Of a stretch of DNA of 64,000 nucleotides, positions 1 through 8,380 are shown one piece after another. Position numbers and translations under genes: made by a program. The DNA is from Verrucomicrobiota bacterium. GTDB lineage: Bacteria > Verrucomicrobiota > Verrucomicrobiia > Opitutales > Opitutaceae. The stretch lies in assembly GCA_023399155.1 (NCBI GenBank), contig JAEWQP010000022.1, positions 434,001 through 498,000 on the forward strand, read 5' to 3'. How positions within the stretch are numbered: the first letter of the stretch is position 1; every line of letters starts with the position of its first letter. Below the pieces are notes generated by a model that was given only the letters and a program-made list of their open reading frames with translations, did no database searches and was not told where the DNA came from.

Positions 1-2
1 GC

Positions 3-2333
3 CTCTGGGTGCTGCCCAACGCCAATTCGCTCGACGTGATCGCGCGCATCCGCGCCGAGGTGGAGTCGCTGCAGAAGGACCTGCCCAAGGGCATGACCGG
101 CCGCATCGCGTATGATGCGACTGAATACATCAACGATGCGATCAACGAGGTCTACGAGACGCTGGGAGAGACGCTTCTCATCGTGGCGATCGTGATCTTC
201 CTTTTCCTTGGCTCCGTGCGCTCGGTCCTCGTGCCGCTGGTGGCGATCCCGGTGTCGCTCATCGGGGCGCTGTTCCTGATGCAGGTCTTCGGGTTTACGC
301 TCAACCTGCTCACGCTGCTCGCGATCGTGCTCTCGGTCGGTCTTGTGGTCGACGACGCCATCGTGGTCGTGGAGAACGTCGAGCGCCACCTGCGCGAGGG
401 CCGCACGCCGCTCGACGCCGCCTATCTCGGCGCGCGCGAGCTGCTGGGCCCGATCATCGCGATGACGATCACGCTGGCGGCGGTCTATACGCCGATCGGC
501 CTCTCCGGCGGCCTGACCGGCACGCTCTTCCGCGAGTTTGCCTTCACCCTCGCCGGCGCGGTCATGATCTCGGGCGTCGTCGCGTTGACCCTTTCGCCCG
601 TCATGTCAGCCAAGCTGCTCAACGCCAAGGTCGAGCACGGCTGGCTGCCCGCGCACATCAATGCCGGCTTCGAGCGGCTCAAGGGCATCTACGGACGCGT
701 GCTGGACACCACGTTGAAGTTCCGCCCCGCCGTCTACGGCGTCTGGTTTGTGTTGTTCCTCCTCGTCATGCCGCTCTACACGATGTCCAAGCGCGAGCTC
801 GCGCCGACGGAGGACCAGGGCATCGTGTTCGGCATCGTCAGCACGCCGGCGAATTCGACCATCGACCAGGTGGTGCCCTACACCGAGGAGGTGAACCGGA
901 TCTTCGAGGAGACGCCGGAGTTTGCCTACTCCTTCCAGGTCACCAACCCGGGCTTCGGTTTTGCGGGCATGGTGGCCACGCCGTGGGGGGAGCGCACGCG
1001 TACGACCTCCGAGATCCACCAGGAACTCAGCGCGCGCCTCGCGACGATCCCGGGCGTGAACGTCTTTTCCACCGTGCCCGGCGCGCTTCCCGGCGGCAGC
1101 CAGTTCCCGGTCGAGTTCGTCATTGCCTCCACTGCCGACGAGCGCGAACTGATCGGTTTCGCCGAGCAGCTTCGCGTCGCGGCGATGAAGTCCGGCAGCT
1201 TCTACTTCACCGACGTCGACCTCAAATATGACATGCCGAAGGCGGAGATCGTGCTCGATCGCGACAAGGTCGCGGCGCTCGGTCTGAGCATGCAGGAGGT
1301 CGGCGCCGACCTCGGTGCGGCAGTGGGCGGCAACTACGTCAACCGCTTCTCGATCGACGGCCGCAGCTACAAGGTCATCCCGCAGATTGCGCGTTCGGAA
1401 CGGCTCAATCCCGAACAGTTGGGCAACATCTACGTGACCGGCCCGAACGGTCAGCTCGTGCCGCTGAACACGATCGCCACGATTCGCGGCGAGGTGCAGC
1501 CGCGCTCCCTCAACCGGTTCCAGCAGCTCAATTCGGTGACGATCTCGGGCGTGGCGGGCGTGCCGCTCGACGATGCGCTGCGGTTGCTCGAGGACGAGGC
1601 CGCGCGCATCCTGCCCCAGGGCTACAAGATCGACTACACGGGCGAGTCCCGGCAGTTGCGCCTGGAGGGCGGCGATGCCCAGTTCGTCCAGATGATGACG
1701 CTCGCGCTCGTGCTCATCTTCCTGGTACTCGCGGCGCAGTTCAACAGCTTCCGCGACCCGTTCATCATCCTGCTGGGCTCTGTGCCGCTGGCGATGTTCG
1801 GCGCGCTCACCTTCACGTTCCTGAAATTCCCGGTTCCGGACATGCCGTTCTGGACCGACGGGTGGACCACGACCTTCAACATCTACGCGCAGATCGGACT
1901 GGTGACCCTGGTCGGCCTCGTCTCGAAAAACGGCATCCTGATCGTGGAATTCGCCAACGAGATGCAGCGGTCCGGCCTCGGCAAGGTGGCCGCCGTGCGG
2001 CAGGCGGCCCTCACCCGTCTGCGCCCGGTGCTCATGACCAGCGTGGCCACGGTGTGCGGCCACTTCCCGCTCACCCTCGTGACCGGTGCCGGCGCCGCCG
2101 CGCGCAATTCCATCGGTATCGTCATCGTCGCGGGCATGGCCCTGGGCACGGTGTTCACGTTGCTCGTGATCCCGGCCATCTATGTGCTGATCGCCAAGGA
2201 GCACACGGGCGAGCGTGACAACAAGGCGCCTGCCGAGGCTGCCAAACCACACGCAGCGCCCGCGCCCGCCAAGGCGCATGCGCCCGTCCCGGCCGGGGTT
2301 TCAGCCTCGTCGGCCAGAACCCGGCCCGTGTAA
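3..2333 (+). CDS. RND multidrug efflux pump, inner-membrane subunit (5' truncated)
   Basis: This is the C-terminal ~776 residues of a resistance-nodulation-division pump of the HAE1 (AcrB/MexF-like) class. Such pumps use the proton gradient to drive substrates through a periplasmic adaptor and an outer-membrane channel. The frame is already open at the window edge. The family is about 1,030-1,060 residues, so roughly 270-290 N-terminal residues lie upstream. The TM4 proton-relay aspartates are visible in VVDDAIVVVEN (D115-D116 of the visible protein), and the second transmembrane block begins near residue 560. It ends in a ~45-residue Ala/Pro/His-rich tail that is not part of the pump fold. 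The TolC-like gene starts 30 bp downstream, so the two are probably one operon; an adaptor gene should lie upstream. Substrate cannot be told from sequence. Confidence 0.93.
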   Translation, partial: LWVLPNANSLDVIARIRAEVESLQKDLPKGMTGRIAYDATEYINDAINEVYETLGETLLIVAIVIFLFLGSVRSVLVPLVAIPVSLIGALFLMQVFGFTLNLLTLLAIVLSVGLVVDDAIVVVENVERHLREGRTPLDAAYLGARELLGPIIAMTITLAAVYTPIGLSGGLTGTLFREFAFTLAGAVMISGVVALTLSPVMSAKLLNAKVEHGWLPAHINAGFERLKGIYGRVLDTTLKFRPAVYGVWFVLFLLVMPLYTMSKRELAPTEDQGIVFGIVSTPANSTIDQVVPYTEEVNRIFEETPEFAYSFQVTNPGFGFAGMVATPWGERTRTTSEIHQELSARLATIPGVNVFSTVPGALPGGSQFPVEFVIASTADERELIGFAEQLRVAAMKSGSFYFTDVDLKYDMPKAEIVLDRDKVAALGLSMQEVGADLGAAVGGNYVNRFSIDGRSYKVIPQIARSERLNPEQLGNIYVTGPNGQLVPLNTIATIRGEVQPRSLNRFQQLNSVTISGVAGVPLDDALRLLEDEAARILPQGYKIDYTGESRQLRLEGGDAQFVQMMTLALVLIFLVLAAQFNSFRDPFIILLGSVPLAMFGALTFTFLKFPVPDMPFWTDGWTTTFNIYAQIGLVTLVGLVSKNGILIVEFANEMQRSGLGKVAAVRQAALTRLRPVLMTSVATVCGHFPLTLVTGAGAAARNSIGIVIVAGMALGTVFTLLVIPAIYVLIAKEHTGERDNKAPAEAAKPHAAPAPAKAHAPVPAGVSASSARTRPV

Positions 2334-2363
2334 GGTGTCCCACCTGCTTCCGTATCCACCACC

Positions 2364-3716
2364 ATGAAAGTCAAGGTCCTGTCATGCCTCGCGTTCCTTG
2401 TCGCTGCGTCGGGTCTCCCCGCTGCTGAGCAGCCCGCGACACTCACGCTCGAGCAGGCCATCGCTCTGGCGTTGCAGAACAACTACACCATCCGGCAGGC
2501 GCGCGCCCAGTACGAGGAGGCGACCGGTGTCGTGATGACGGCAAGGGCGGCCCAGCTGCCGACGGTGTCGCTCGATGCCGACTACACAAAGCTCGACAAA
2601 AACCTGCTGTTGACGCCGCAGGGCGAGCAGATCGGCCAGCCGGAGTCGTGGTCGGCTGGTGCGAATGCCTCGCAGATCGTCTTCGCCGGCGGTGGTATCC
2701 GCGCCGCCGTGCGGGCGAGCCGCTCGGCCGAGCAGGCCGCGATCGCCGCGTTCGAGTCCGCCGTGCAGACCTCGATCTACGAGGTGCGCACCCGCTACTA
2801 TGTCGTCCTGCTCGCGCGCGAGCGGGTCGGCGTGCAGGAGCAATCCGTCAAGCTGCTCGAGGAGGAACTGGCCAACGCGCGCTCCCGCGTGCGTGCCGGC
2901 TCGGGCTCGCCCTTCGAGCAACTCCGGGCCGAGGTGGCTCTCGCCAATGGGCAGCCGCCGCTCATCCGGGCGCGCAACGACTACCGGCTCGCCGCCGTGG
3001 AACTCCTGCGCGTGATCGGACTTCCGATCGGCCTGTGGACAGCCGACAGCGTGACCGGCGAACTGCGCTTTCAGGAGCGCGAGTTCGACTACGAGGCGCT
3101 CCTTGCCTCCGCGTTGTCCGGACGGCCGGAGATCCGTCAACTCGAGCACCAGGTCGATGCGGCGGGGAGCAACATCACGACGGCTGCCGCCAACGGTCGG
3201 CCGAGCCTCGCCGTCTTCGGCGGCTATCAGGTGAAGAAATCGACCTTCACCGCGGAGTTTGGCGAGACGGTCGACGGGTGGAACGTCGGCGTGCAGGGCT
3301 CGTGGGCGATCTTCGACGGCCGCGAGACTCGCGGCCGCGTGCGTCAGGCGAGGTCGCGTCTGGAGCAGGCCCAGCTTGCGCTGGACGAGACGAGGCTCGG
3401 GATCGAGGCCGAGGTGCGCCAGGCGTTTTCCAGCTACACGGAGGCGGCTGAACTTGTGCGTGCCTCGCAACGCGTGGTCGAGCAGGCCGAGGAAAGCCTC
3501 CGTCTGGCCCGGTCCCGCTACGGTGCCGGCGCCGGCACCCAGTTGGACGTGCTTCAGACGCAGGTGGCGCTGACCGAGGCGCGGCTCAACGAGGCTCAGG
3601 CGCTCTACGAGGCCAACGTCGCGATGGCAGGCCTGGAGCGCGTCGCCGCGCTCGCCGGACTGCCCGCCGGCATCGAGCGGCCCGGCAAAGTCGTGGCGCC
3701 GGCAGACGCCCGCTGA
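2364..3716 (+). CDS. TolC-family outer-membrane efflux channel
   Basis: This 450-residue outer-membrane factor forms the exit duct for the RND pump encoded 30 bp upstream. A signal peptide (MKVKVLSCLAFLVAASGLPA) precedes two related halves rich in long amphipathic helices, with the pattern LTLEQAIALALQNNYTI at the mature N-terminus and LDVLQTQVALTEARLNEAQA near the C-terminus. Both are typical of OEP/TolC repeats. Length matches the family (about 420-500). No lipobox Cys is seen, so it is TolC-like rather than an OprM-type lipoprotein. Start is the ATG before the signal peptide. Short spacing implies co-transcription with the pump. Confidence 0.92.
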   Translation: MKVKVLSCLAFLVAASGLPAAEQPATLTLEQAIALALQNNYTIRQARAQYEEATGVVMTARAAQLPTVSLDADYTKLDKNLLLTPQGEQIGQPESWSAGANASQIVFAGGGIRAAVRASRSAEQAAIAAFESAVQTSIYEVRTRYYVVLLARERVGVQEQSVKLLEEELANARSRVRAGSGSPFEQLRAEVALANGQPPLIRARNDYRLAAVELLRVIGLPIGLWTADSVTGELRFQEREFDYEALLASALSGRPEIRQLEHQVDAAGSNITTAAANGRPSLAVFGGYQVKKSTFTAEFGETVDGWNVGVQGSWAIFDGRETRGRVRQARSRLEQAQLALDETRLGIEAEVRQAFSSYTEAAELVRASQRVVEQAEESLRLARSRYGAGAGTQLDVLQTQVALTEARLNEAQALYEANVAMAGLERVAALAGLPAGIERPGKVVAPADAR

Positions 3717-3818
3717 TCGCGGGTCGGGACCTCCCCGGGTGCCCGGGCGAGGAACGGCCCCGGCCCCGGATGCATTGCGTCCGGGATCCGGGTGTGTCAG
3801 GACCGGAAAACTCCCGTC

Positions 3819-4421
3819 ATGCACATCCTGGCCGTCGAGGACGATCCCATCGCCCAAGTTGTCCTGAGTTCCGCGCTGACCGCGCTGGGGCACCGGGTCA
3901 CCGTGGCCGCCGACGGCGAGGCTGCCTGGAAGGCGATGGGCGATCGCAGCCTGCGCGTCGTTGTATCAGACTGGCACCTACCCGGTCTGGACGGCCTCGA
4001 CCTCTGCCGGCGCATTCGTCACGAGCGCGAGGACTACGTGAGTTTCATCCTCATCACGCAGCAGGGGGCGACCGACGCCAACCTCGAGGCGGCCTTCGGC
4101 GCGGGCGTGGACGATTTTCTCACCAAGCCCGTCTCCGTGCGCGACCTGCGCCTGCGGCTGCGCGTGGCCGAGCGTATCCTGGGCTTCACCACGGAGGTGA
4201 GGACGCTGCAGTCGTTCATTCCGATCTGCAGCTACTGCCACAAGGTGCGGAACGACGCGGCCTACTGGTCCGGCATCGAGAACTACCTGCGCGAGCACGC
4301 CGGGACGCGTTTCAGCCATGGCTGCTGCCCGGACTGCTACGAGTCGATCGTCAAGCCGCAGCTGCGCGAGTTCGGCATCGCCGAGTCGGACCTGCCCAAG
4401 GTGGACGAACCCGACGCGTAA
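3819..4421 (+). CDS. Response regulator with C-terminal Cys-rich domain
   Basis: The N-terminal receiver domain (about residues 1-120) has the acidic pair E7-D8-D9, phospho-acceptor D51 in VVSDWHLPGLDGL, T80 and K103. The C-terminal ~75 residues contain ICSYCHKVRND, then W150 and FSHGCCPDC (C137-x2-C140 and C170-x2-C173). This tail is common at the end of bacterial PAS/receiver proteins. I infer a small zinc- or metal-binding module; its function is not known to me. There is no DNA-binding or enzymatic output domain. I chose the ATG at MHILAVEDD over an in-frame GTG 27 bp upstream because receivers start here. No partner kinase is adjacent. Confidence 0.88.
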   Translation: MHILAVEDDPIAQVVLSSALTALGHRVTVAADGEAAWKAMGDRSLRVVVSDWHLPGLDGLDLCRRIRHEREDYVSFILITQQGATDANLEAAFGAGVDDFLTKPVSVRDLRLRLRVAERILGFTTEVRTLQSFIPICSYCHKVRNDAAYWSGIENYLREHAGTRFSHGCCPDCYESIVKPQLREFGIAESDLPKVDEPDA

Positions 4422-4624
4422 GCCAACTCCGGGGCGGTTTGCGGCCGACGAGCAGGCGTTCGGCGGTGGCCGGGTTGGAGGCGCGTCGTGGCCAGTGCGG
4501 TGCGCTTGGTCTCAACGCAACGTAGCCCGGTTCTCCTGTCGTCGATGTGGACCCACGATTCCGCGCCCGAGGTGCGGGCTCCGTTTACGAAGAGCTCCCG
4601 AGGGACGGCGTCCCTGCGGGAAAA

Positions 4625-4701
<77 letters not shown>

Positions 4702-4901
4702 ATGACCGGCGGCCCGAGGCCTTCGGCTTGATGAAGGGGCGAAGATTCCGGATCGGTCCGTGGCTTCGCAACAAAAATCACGGGGCTTTTTCAGCCCGGC
4801 GCGAGGGGGCCCGGGGACGTCGAGCGTTGGCGGGCGCGCGACCGATCGGCTGCGCTTTCGCCTCTCGCACGACCCATAACCCGCCCGTGTTGCCGTGTAG
4901 C

Positions 4902-5180
4902 GGCCGCGGCCCGCCCGCCGGACGACCACTCTGCTGTAACGACCGTTACACGGGAGTGGTCATGGCGGGCCTTCGATTGCGTGCACTGCCTGTGCGCGCC
5001 GGCGCTCGACTTCCAGCCCTGCGTCGCTTCGCTGCCGGTCGCCCTGCCGCCGCTGGGCGAGCGCGCCCTGCGGGAGGGCTTGTCCGGCGTTACTGCCGGC
5101 TCACCACCAGCCACTCGCGCAGCTGAGAGGACGAGACGAGCATCACTGACTGGCCGGGCTTCAGCACGACGTCGCCGACA
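4902..5180. repeat. Tandem duplication, copy 1 (about 285 bp unit)
   Basis: This block is repeated almost immediately downstream at 5188-5466, at an offset of 285-286 bp. It carries a perfect copy of the last codons of the minus-strand secreted-protein gene and an imperfect inverted repeat at 4924-4961 (gaccact...agtggtc around tgtaac-gacc-gttaca). The two copies differ by scattered substitutions and one net single-base indel, so the duplication is not brand new. Confidence 0.88.
5090..5176 (-). pseudogene. Duplicated 3' fragment of the secreted-protein gene
   Basis: Twenty-eight codons plus stop (GDVVLKPGQSVM...LVVSRQ) are identical in protein sequence to the C-terminus of the gene at 5375-5854. 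They lie 285 bp downstream of it on the same strand as part of the tandem duplication. No start codon or signal peptide precedes the fragment, so it is a gene remnant. The fact that the protein sequence is unchanged suggests either a recent event or gene conversion. Confidence 0.8.
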
Positions 5181-5187
5181 CATGCGT

Positions 5188-5466
5188 GGCCGCGGCCCGC
5201 TCGCCGGACGACCACTTCGCTGTAACGACCGTTACACGGGAGTGGTCGTGGCGGGACTTCGATCGCGTGCACGGCGCGTGCGCGCTGGCGCTCGACTTTC
5301 AGCCCGGTGTCGTTTCGCTGCTGTTGCCCGGCGGGCGCGGCGCGAGCGCGCCCTGCGGGAGGGCTTGTCCGGCGTTACTGCCGGCTCACCACCAGCCACT
5401 CGCGCAGCTGAGAGGACGAGACGAGCATCACTGACTGGCCCGGCTTCAGCACGACATCGCCCACAT
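5188..5466. repeat. Tandem duplication, copy 2, overlapping a gene 3' end
   Basis: This is the partner of 4902-5180. It begins at ggccgcggcccgc and runs into the last 28 codons of the minus-strand gene 5375-5854. It holds the second copy of the imperfect hairpin (5210-5247), which sits just past that gene's stop and could act as its transcript end. Confidence 0.86.
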
Positions 5467-5854
5467 CGGTTTCGTGGACCACGACATCGCCGCCGGCGTC
5501 GACCGCCGACTTGATCACGAGCGCGCGTCCTTCCACGCCGCTCATCACGCTCGGCAGTTCCACGGTCACCTCGGCAGGGCAGCGGATCACGACGACTTCA
5601 TCCTCGGGGAACACGCGCGCCAGTCCGGAGGCCTGGAGCACGCGCACCCGCCAACCTCGAGCGTCGCTGCGAAAGCCCTCGCGCGGACGCCGTCCCTCGC
5701 GCCGCTCGTCGCGGTCCAGGCCGGACTCACGCGGCTGCCCATCCGTCCAATCCATGTTTGGTTTCGGCAGCGGATCGGGTGCGGGCACGTTGTCGGCTCG
5801 CAGCCAGGGCGTTCCCAGAAGCATCAGTCCGGCCAGCATGAGAGAAGTGCGCAT
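5375..5854 (-). CDS. Small secreted protein of unknown function
   Basis: A 159-residue protein with a signal peptide (MRTSLMLAGLMLLGTPWLRA), then an Arg/Glu/Asp/Pro-rich low-complexity linker (about residues 22-65). A compact beta-rich domain follows (residues 68-159), containing VRVLQASGLARVFPEDEVVV and ending EWLVVSRQ. The pattern of short strands suggests a small barrel or cupin-like fold, but I recognise no family. It is probably periplasmic or exported. The 3' end is tandemly duplicated downstream. It is followed upstream by the pyrE stop 158 bp away on the same strand, so it could be read through from pyrE. Confidence 0.7.
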   Translation of the reverse strand: MRTSLMLAGLMLLGTPWLRADNVPAPDPLPKPNMDWTDGQPRESGLDRDERREGRRPREGFRSDARGWRVRVLQASGLARVFPEDEVVVIRCPAEVTVELPSVMSGVEGRALVIKSAVDAGGDVVVHETDVGDVVLKPGQSVMLVSSSQLREWLVVSRQ

Positions 5855-6012
5855 ACGTGCTCCGTTTCGGCGGGAGGGGTTGTCTCCCGGCGCCGGACCC
5901 TAGTTGCCTCCAGATGGTGTCACAATCCCGAAGCCGCGGTGCGACCGGGCCGAAAGGACGGGGTGGAGCCGGGCGCGGCACGAAGCACGGCGCCTGCGAC
6001 CGGGCGGAACCG

Positions 6013-6603
6013 TCAGCTCCCGGGCTTGATCGCCGGGATGGCCGCGAGTTCGGGCGGAAGCTGGTCGGCGGCGTAAGTCGGGAAACTCAGCTCGAGTAAC
6101 GACACCGTCGGCACGTCGAAACGCGCCTGACCCGCGCTGCGGTCCACGAGCACGGCCACGGCCACGGCGTCGGCGCCGGCCTTGCGCACGATCTCCAGGC
6201 ATTCCTGGACGCGACCGCCGCGCGTGATCACATCCTCGACCACGATCACCTTCTCGCCCGGGGTGAAGGTGAAACCCCGGCGCAGAACCAGCGCGTTGTT
6301 TTCCTTCTCGGCGAAGATGAAGCGCGCCTTCGCGCGGCGCGCGAACTCCTGGCCGATGACCAGGCCGCCCATCGCGGGGGCAAGCACGGTCGCGTAGCCG
6401 ATGCCGGCGGCTGCGACCTTGGCGACCAGCAGTTCGCCGAGCCGCTCGACTTCCGGCATGTGCTGGCACACTTGCGCGCACTGGAAAAACTGACCGCTGT
6501 GCAAGCCCGAACGCAGGAGGAAATGCCCGGTGAGCAGGGCGCCCGTGCGTTTGAAGATCTCGAGAACCTCGGCGTCGGTAGGAGTCGGCATGGACGTAGC
6601 CAT
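6013..6603 (-). CDS. pyrE: Orotate phosphoribosyltransferase
   Basis: PyrE transfers phosphoribosyl from PRPP to orotate in pyrimidine synthesis. The PRPP-binding signature VIVVEDVITRGGRVQE is intact, and the flexible-loop/substrate segment SGLHSGQFFQC is near the N-terminus. At 196 residues it matches the family (about 190-215). Two in-frame ATGs (6603 and 6591) precede TPTDAEVLEIF. I took the first, but neither has a strong ribosome-binding site, so the start is uncertain by four codons. The frame stays open far upstream, but that extension lies antisense to the next gene and is not coding. It is divergent from the metallo-hydrolase gene at 6682. Confidence 0.93.
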   Translation of the reverse strand: MATSMPTPTDAEVLEIFKRTGALLTGHFLLRSGLHSGQFFQCAQVCQHMPEVERLGELLVAKVAAAGIGYATVLAPAMGGLVIGQEFARRAKARFIFAEKENNALVLRRGFTFTPGEKVIVVEDVITRGGRVQECLEIVRKAGADAVAVAVLVDRSAGQARFDVPTVSLLELSFPTYAADQLPPELAAIPAIKPGS

Positions 6604-6646
6604 GGCCGCGAGGGTGGGTCGGGCGCCATCCGGGTGAAATCCTTTT

Positions 6647-6674
6647 TTGCCCCCGGCGCCGGATTTGGTAGTAT
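6647..6674 (+). promoter_or_regulatory. Candidate sigma-70-like promoter, near-leaderless
   Basis: TTGCCC (6647-6652), a 16-bp spacer and TAGTAT (6669-6674) sit directly before the ATG at 6682. A transcript start 6-8 bp past the -10 box would fall almost on the start codon, so the message may be leaderless; no Shine-Dalgarno sequence is visible. Confidence 0.5.
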
Positions 6675-6681
6675 CCCGGCC

Positions 6682-7527
6682 ATGTTGCGCTCCCCGGAAC
6701 TCGAAGACGAGCTGGGCGACGTGCTCGACAAGGCCATGAAAATCGCCGGCCTGCGCGAGCACGAACTCGCCGCGCGCGCCGGGGTGGAGGTGAATCGGAT
6801 CAAGGACGTCCTGGACTACCGCTACGAGATCTCGGCGGCGGAGCTTTCGGCCCTCGCCCGCGTGCTCGGGCTCAACGACGCCGGATTGCATGCCCTTGCA
6901 GCGGAGCGCTATCCTGCTCCTGAGACCGGCGGGTTGCCGTTCTGCCTGCGCGTGTTGGCGATGCCCTACGGCGTGGGTGTGGTGAACGCCTACCTTGCCT
7001 CGATCTGCGGGGCGGAGGAGACGGTGCTGATCGACAGCGGTTGCTGTCCGCGCGCCCTCGGTCGCGTCTGGCCCGAGGACGTCGCGCGACTCGATGCGCA
7101 CTTCGTCACGCACTGGGACCGCGACCATACCGGTGGCTGCCGCGAAACCATGCGGCGTTTCGATCTTCCGCATTGCCTCGGCCCGGGACCGGCCGACGAG
7201 GGCCGCCGCGTGCTCTGCGACGGCGACGTCCTCGAGATCGCCGGGCTGCACATCCGCGTGCTTTCCACGCCCGGGCATTGTCGGGAGCATTTCTGCTATC
7301 TCGTCGGACGTGCGGACCGGCCGGGAGGCCGCGAGGTCCTCTTTGGGGGCGATCTCTTCTTCTGCGGCTCGATCGGCGGTGGCTTCCACGATTCGGCCAG
7401 CGTGCTCCGGCATTCGCGCCGCCTCTGGCGCGAGCTGCCCGGCGAAACCGTCGTCGCACCCGGCCACGGGCCGCTCACCACGATCGCAAACGAGCGCGAG
7501 TTCAACCCGTTCAGCGATATCGCCTGA
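6682..7527 (+). CDS. Metallo-beta-lactamase-fold hydrolase with N-terminal HTH-like domain
   Basis: This protein has 281 residues. Residues about 10-75 form a helical domain resembling a Cro/XRE helix-turn-helix (LREHELAARAGVEVNRIKDV). Residues 85-281 form a metallo-beta-lactamase fold. The metal motif reads THWDRDHTGG (H144, D146, D148, H149), with Asp where the usual HxHxDH has its second His; HxDxDH variants are known in the superfamily. Later ligands are visible in STPGHCREHF, FGGDLFF and APGHGPLT. It ends FNPF, like many glyoxalase II-type proteins. Substrate is unknown. I infer either a DNA-tethered hydrolase or an interaction domain. Start is the first ATG after a promoter-like element. 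Confidence 0.82.
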   Translation: MLRSPELEDELGDVLDKAMKIAGLREHELAARAGVEVNRIKDVLDYRYEISAAELSALARVLGLNDAGLHALAAERYPAPETGGLPFCLRVLAMPYGVGVVNAYLASICGAEETVLIDSGCCPRALGRVWPEDVARLDAHFVTHWDRDHTGGCRETMRRFDLPHCLGPGPADEGRRVLCDGDVLEIAGLHIRVLSTPGHCREHFCYLVGRADRPGGREVLFGGDLFFCGSIGGGFHDSASVLRHSRRLWRELPGETVVAPGHGPLTTIANEREFNPFSDIA

Positions 7528-7770
7528 GCCGGCGCATCGCGGGCGCGTGGCCCGCGGGCGCGAGGGTCGTGGGGCCGTCGAGGCGTATCCACGAATCGAA
7601 TGCAGGCGATGCATTGCCGCTCCGGCGGGGCAGAGGACCACTCGTTCGGGGGTGCTTCAAACCCGTGGTCTGGTTTGCCCTCCTGGGGCCTATCCGAGGC
7701 TTCAAAAGACACGCCTTAAGGCTGGCGGCCAACGCCGAAGGCTGAGGTGTCGCGGCTCGCGACTCCGGTG
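7528..7770. other. Intergenic, no gene seen
   Basis: No coding frame with family resemblance is present. The stretch includes ggcctatccgaggc (about 7688), which resembles one arm of the dispersed palindromic repeat found at 13.6, 16.2 and 59.7 kb, but the element's core is missing. Confidence 0.5.
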
Positions 7771-8001
7771 TCAGCGGCTCGTCCGCTTCGGTGCGTGCGA
7801 CTCGACCGCGGCGAGGGCTTCGCGTGCGGCCCGGGCGTCTGCGGCAGCGCGGATGCGCTCTTCCACGGGGACAAGAAAGACCGATGAGCCCCGCATCACG
7901 CATCCGGGCCGGCCGCACACGCAGTCGGTCCTGAGCAGCAGGCACCACTCGTCGTCGGGCCGAAGGTGCGGGCAGGTGAAGGTCATCGCGCCGGCGATCA
8001 T
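7771..8001 (-). CDS. Small Cys-rich conserved-looking protein
   Basis: A 76-residue frame with the dense, ordered motif FTCPHLRPDDEWC, then LRTDCVCGRPGCVMRGSSVF and PVEERIRAA. The spacing of Cys residues and the GRPGC segment look like a conserved domain rather than a shadow frame, and I recall similar short bacterial proteins of unknown role. Cys pairs could bind a metal. Two possible ATGs exist (8001 and 7986); neither has a good ribosome-binding site. It has no adjacent partner on the same strand. Confidence 0.5.
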   Translation of the reverse strand: MIAGAMTFTCPHLRPDDEWCLLLRTDCVCGRPGCVMRGSSVFLVPVEERIRAAADARAAREALAAVESHAPKRTSR

Positions 8002-8380
8002 GGCCACGATTGCGGCAGCGCACAGCGCTTTTTCGCTGAACGCGGCAGTTGGACACAGCGATGGGGCAGGGGAGCTCCGGGTGCAGGAGCGACGCGACAG
8101 TCTGGGAGCTTCGCTGCCTCGCCTCGGAGATGATCGGGCGACCTGAGGACTGCGTCGGATGTGGAACAAGCGCTCCGCGAGTGGCTTCCGGAGACGCTGT
8201 GATCGTTGCGACGGGTTCGGTTCAGGTCTTTCGCGCTACTCGCCGCGGCGACTCCGGTCCGAACATGCCAGCAGCCCGGCTAATGGCGAACAGTAGGCCC
8301 GCGTGATTCCCGAAGGCGGGCGGATGCGCGCTGGACGGTCACCGGCGGGCCCGATGTCCTCGCGGCTTTTTCGTCCCGCC
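8002..8380. other. Intergenic, 379 bp, nothing recognised
   Basis: Short frames exist in several phases, but none shows domain-like composition or a convincing start. The stretch should contain the promoters for the divergent Cys-rich protein and acetate-transporter genes; I see no clear -35/-10 pair. Confidence 0.4.

Noticed and set aside
606..2279. A 557-codon minus-strand frame in the RND pump.
   Set aside because: Shadow of a clear membrane transporter; its composition is Arg/His/Glu-rich with no membrane or domain pattern.
4988..5514. Plus-strand frames in the duplicated region near 5 kb.
   Set aside because: They appear as similar pairs only because the DNA is duplicated; both run antisense to the secreted-protein gene end and have Arg-rich shadow composition.
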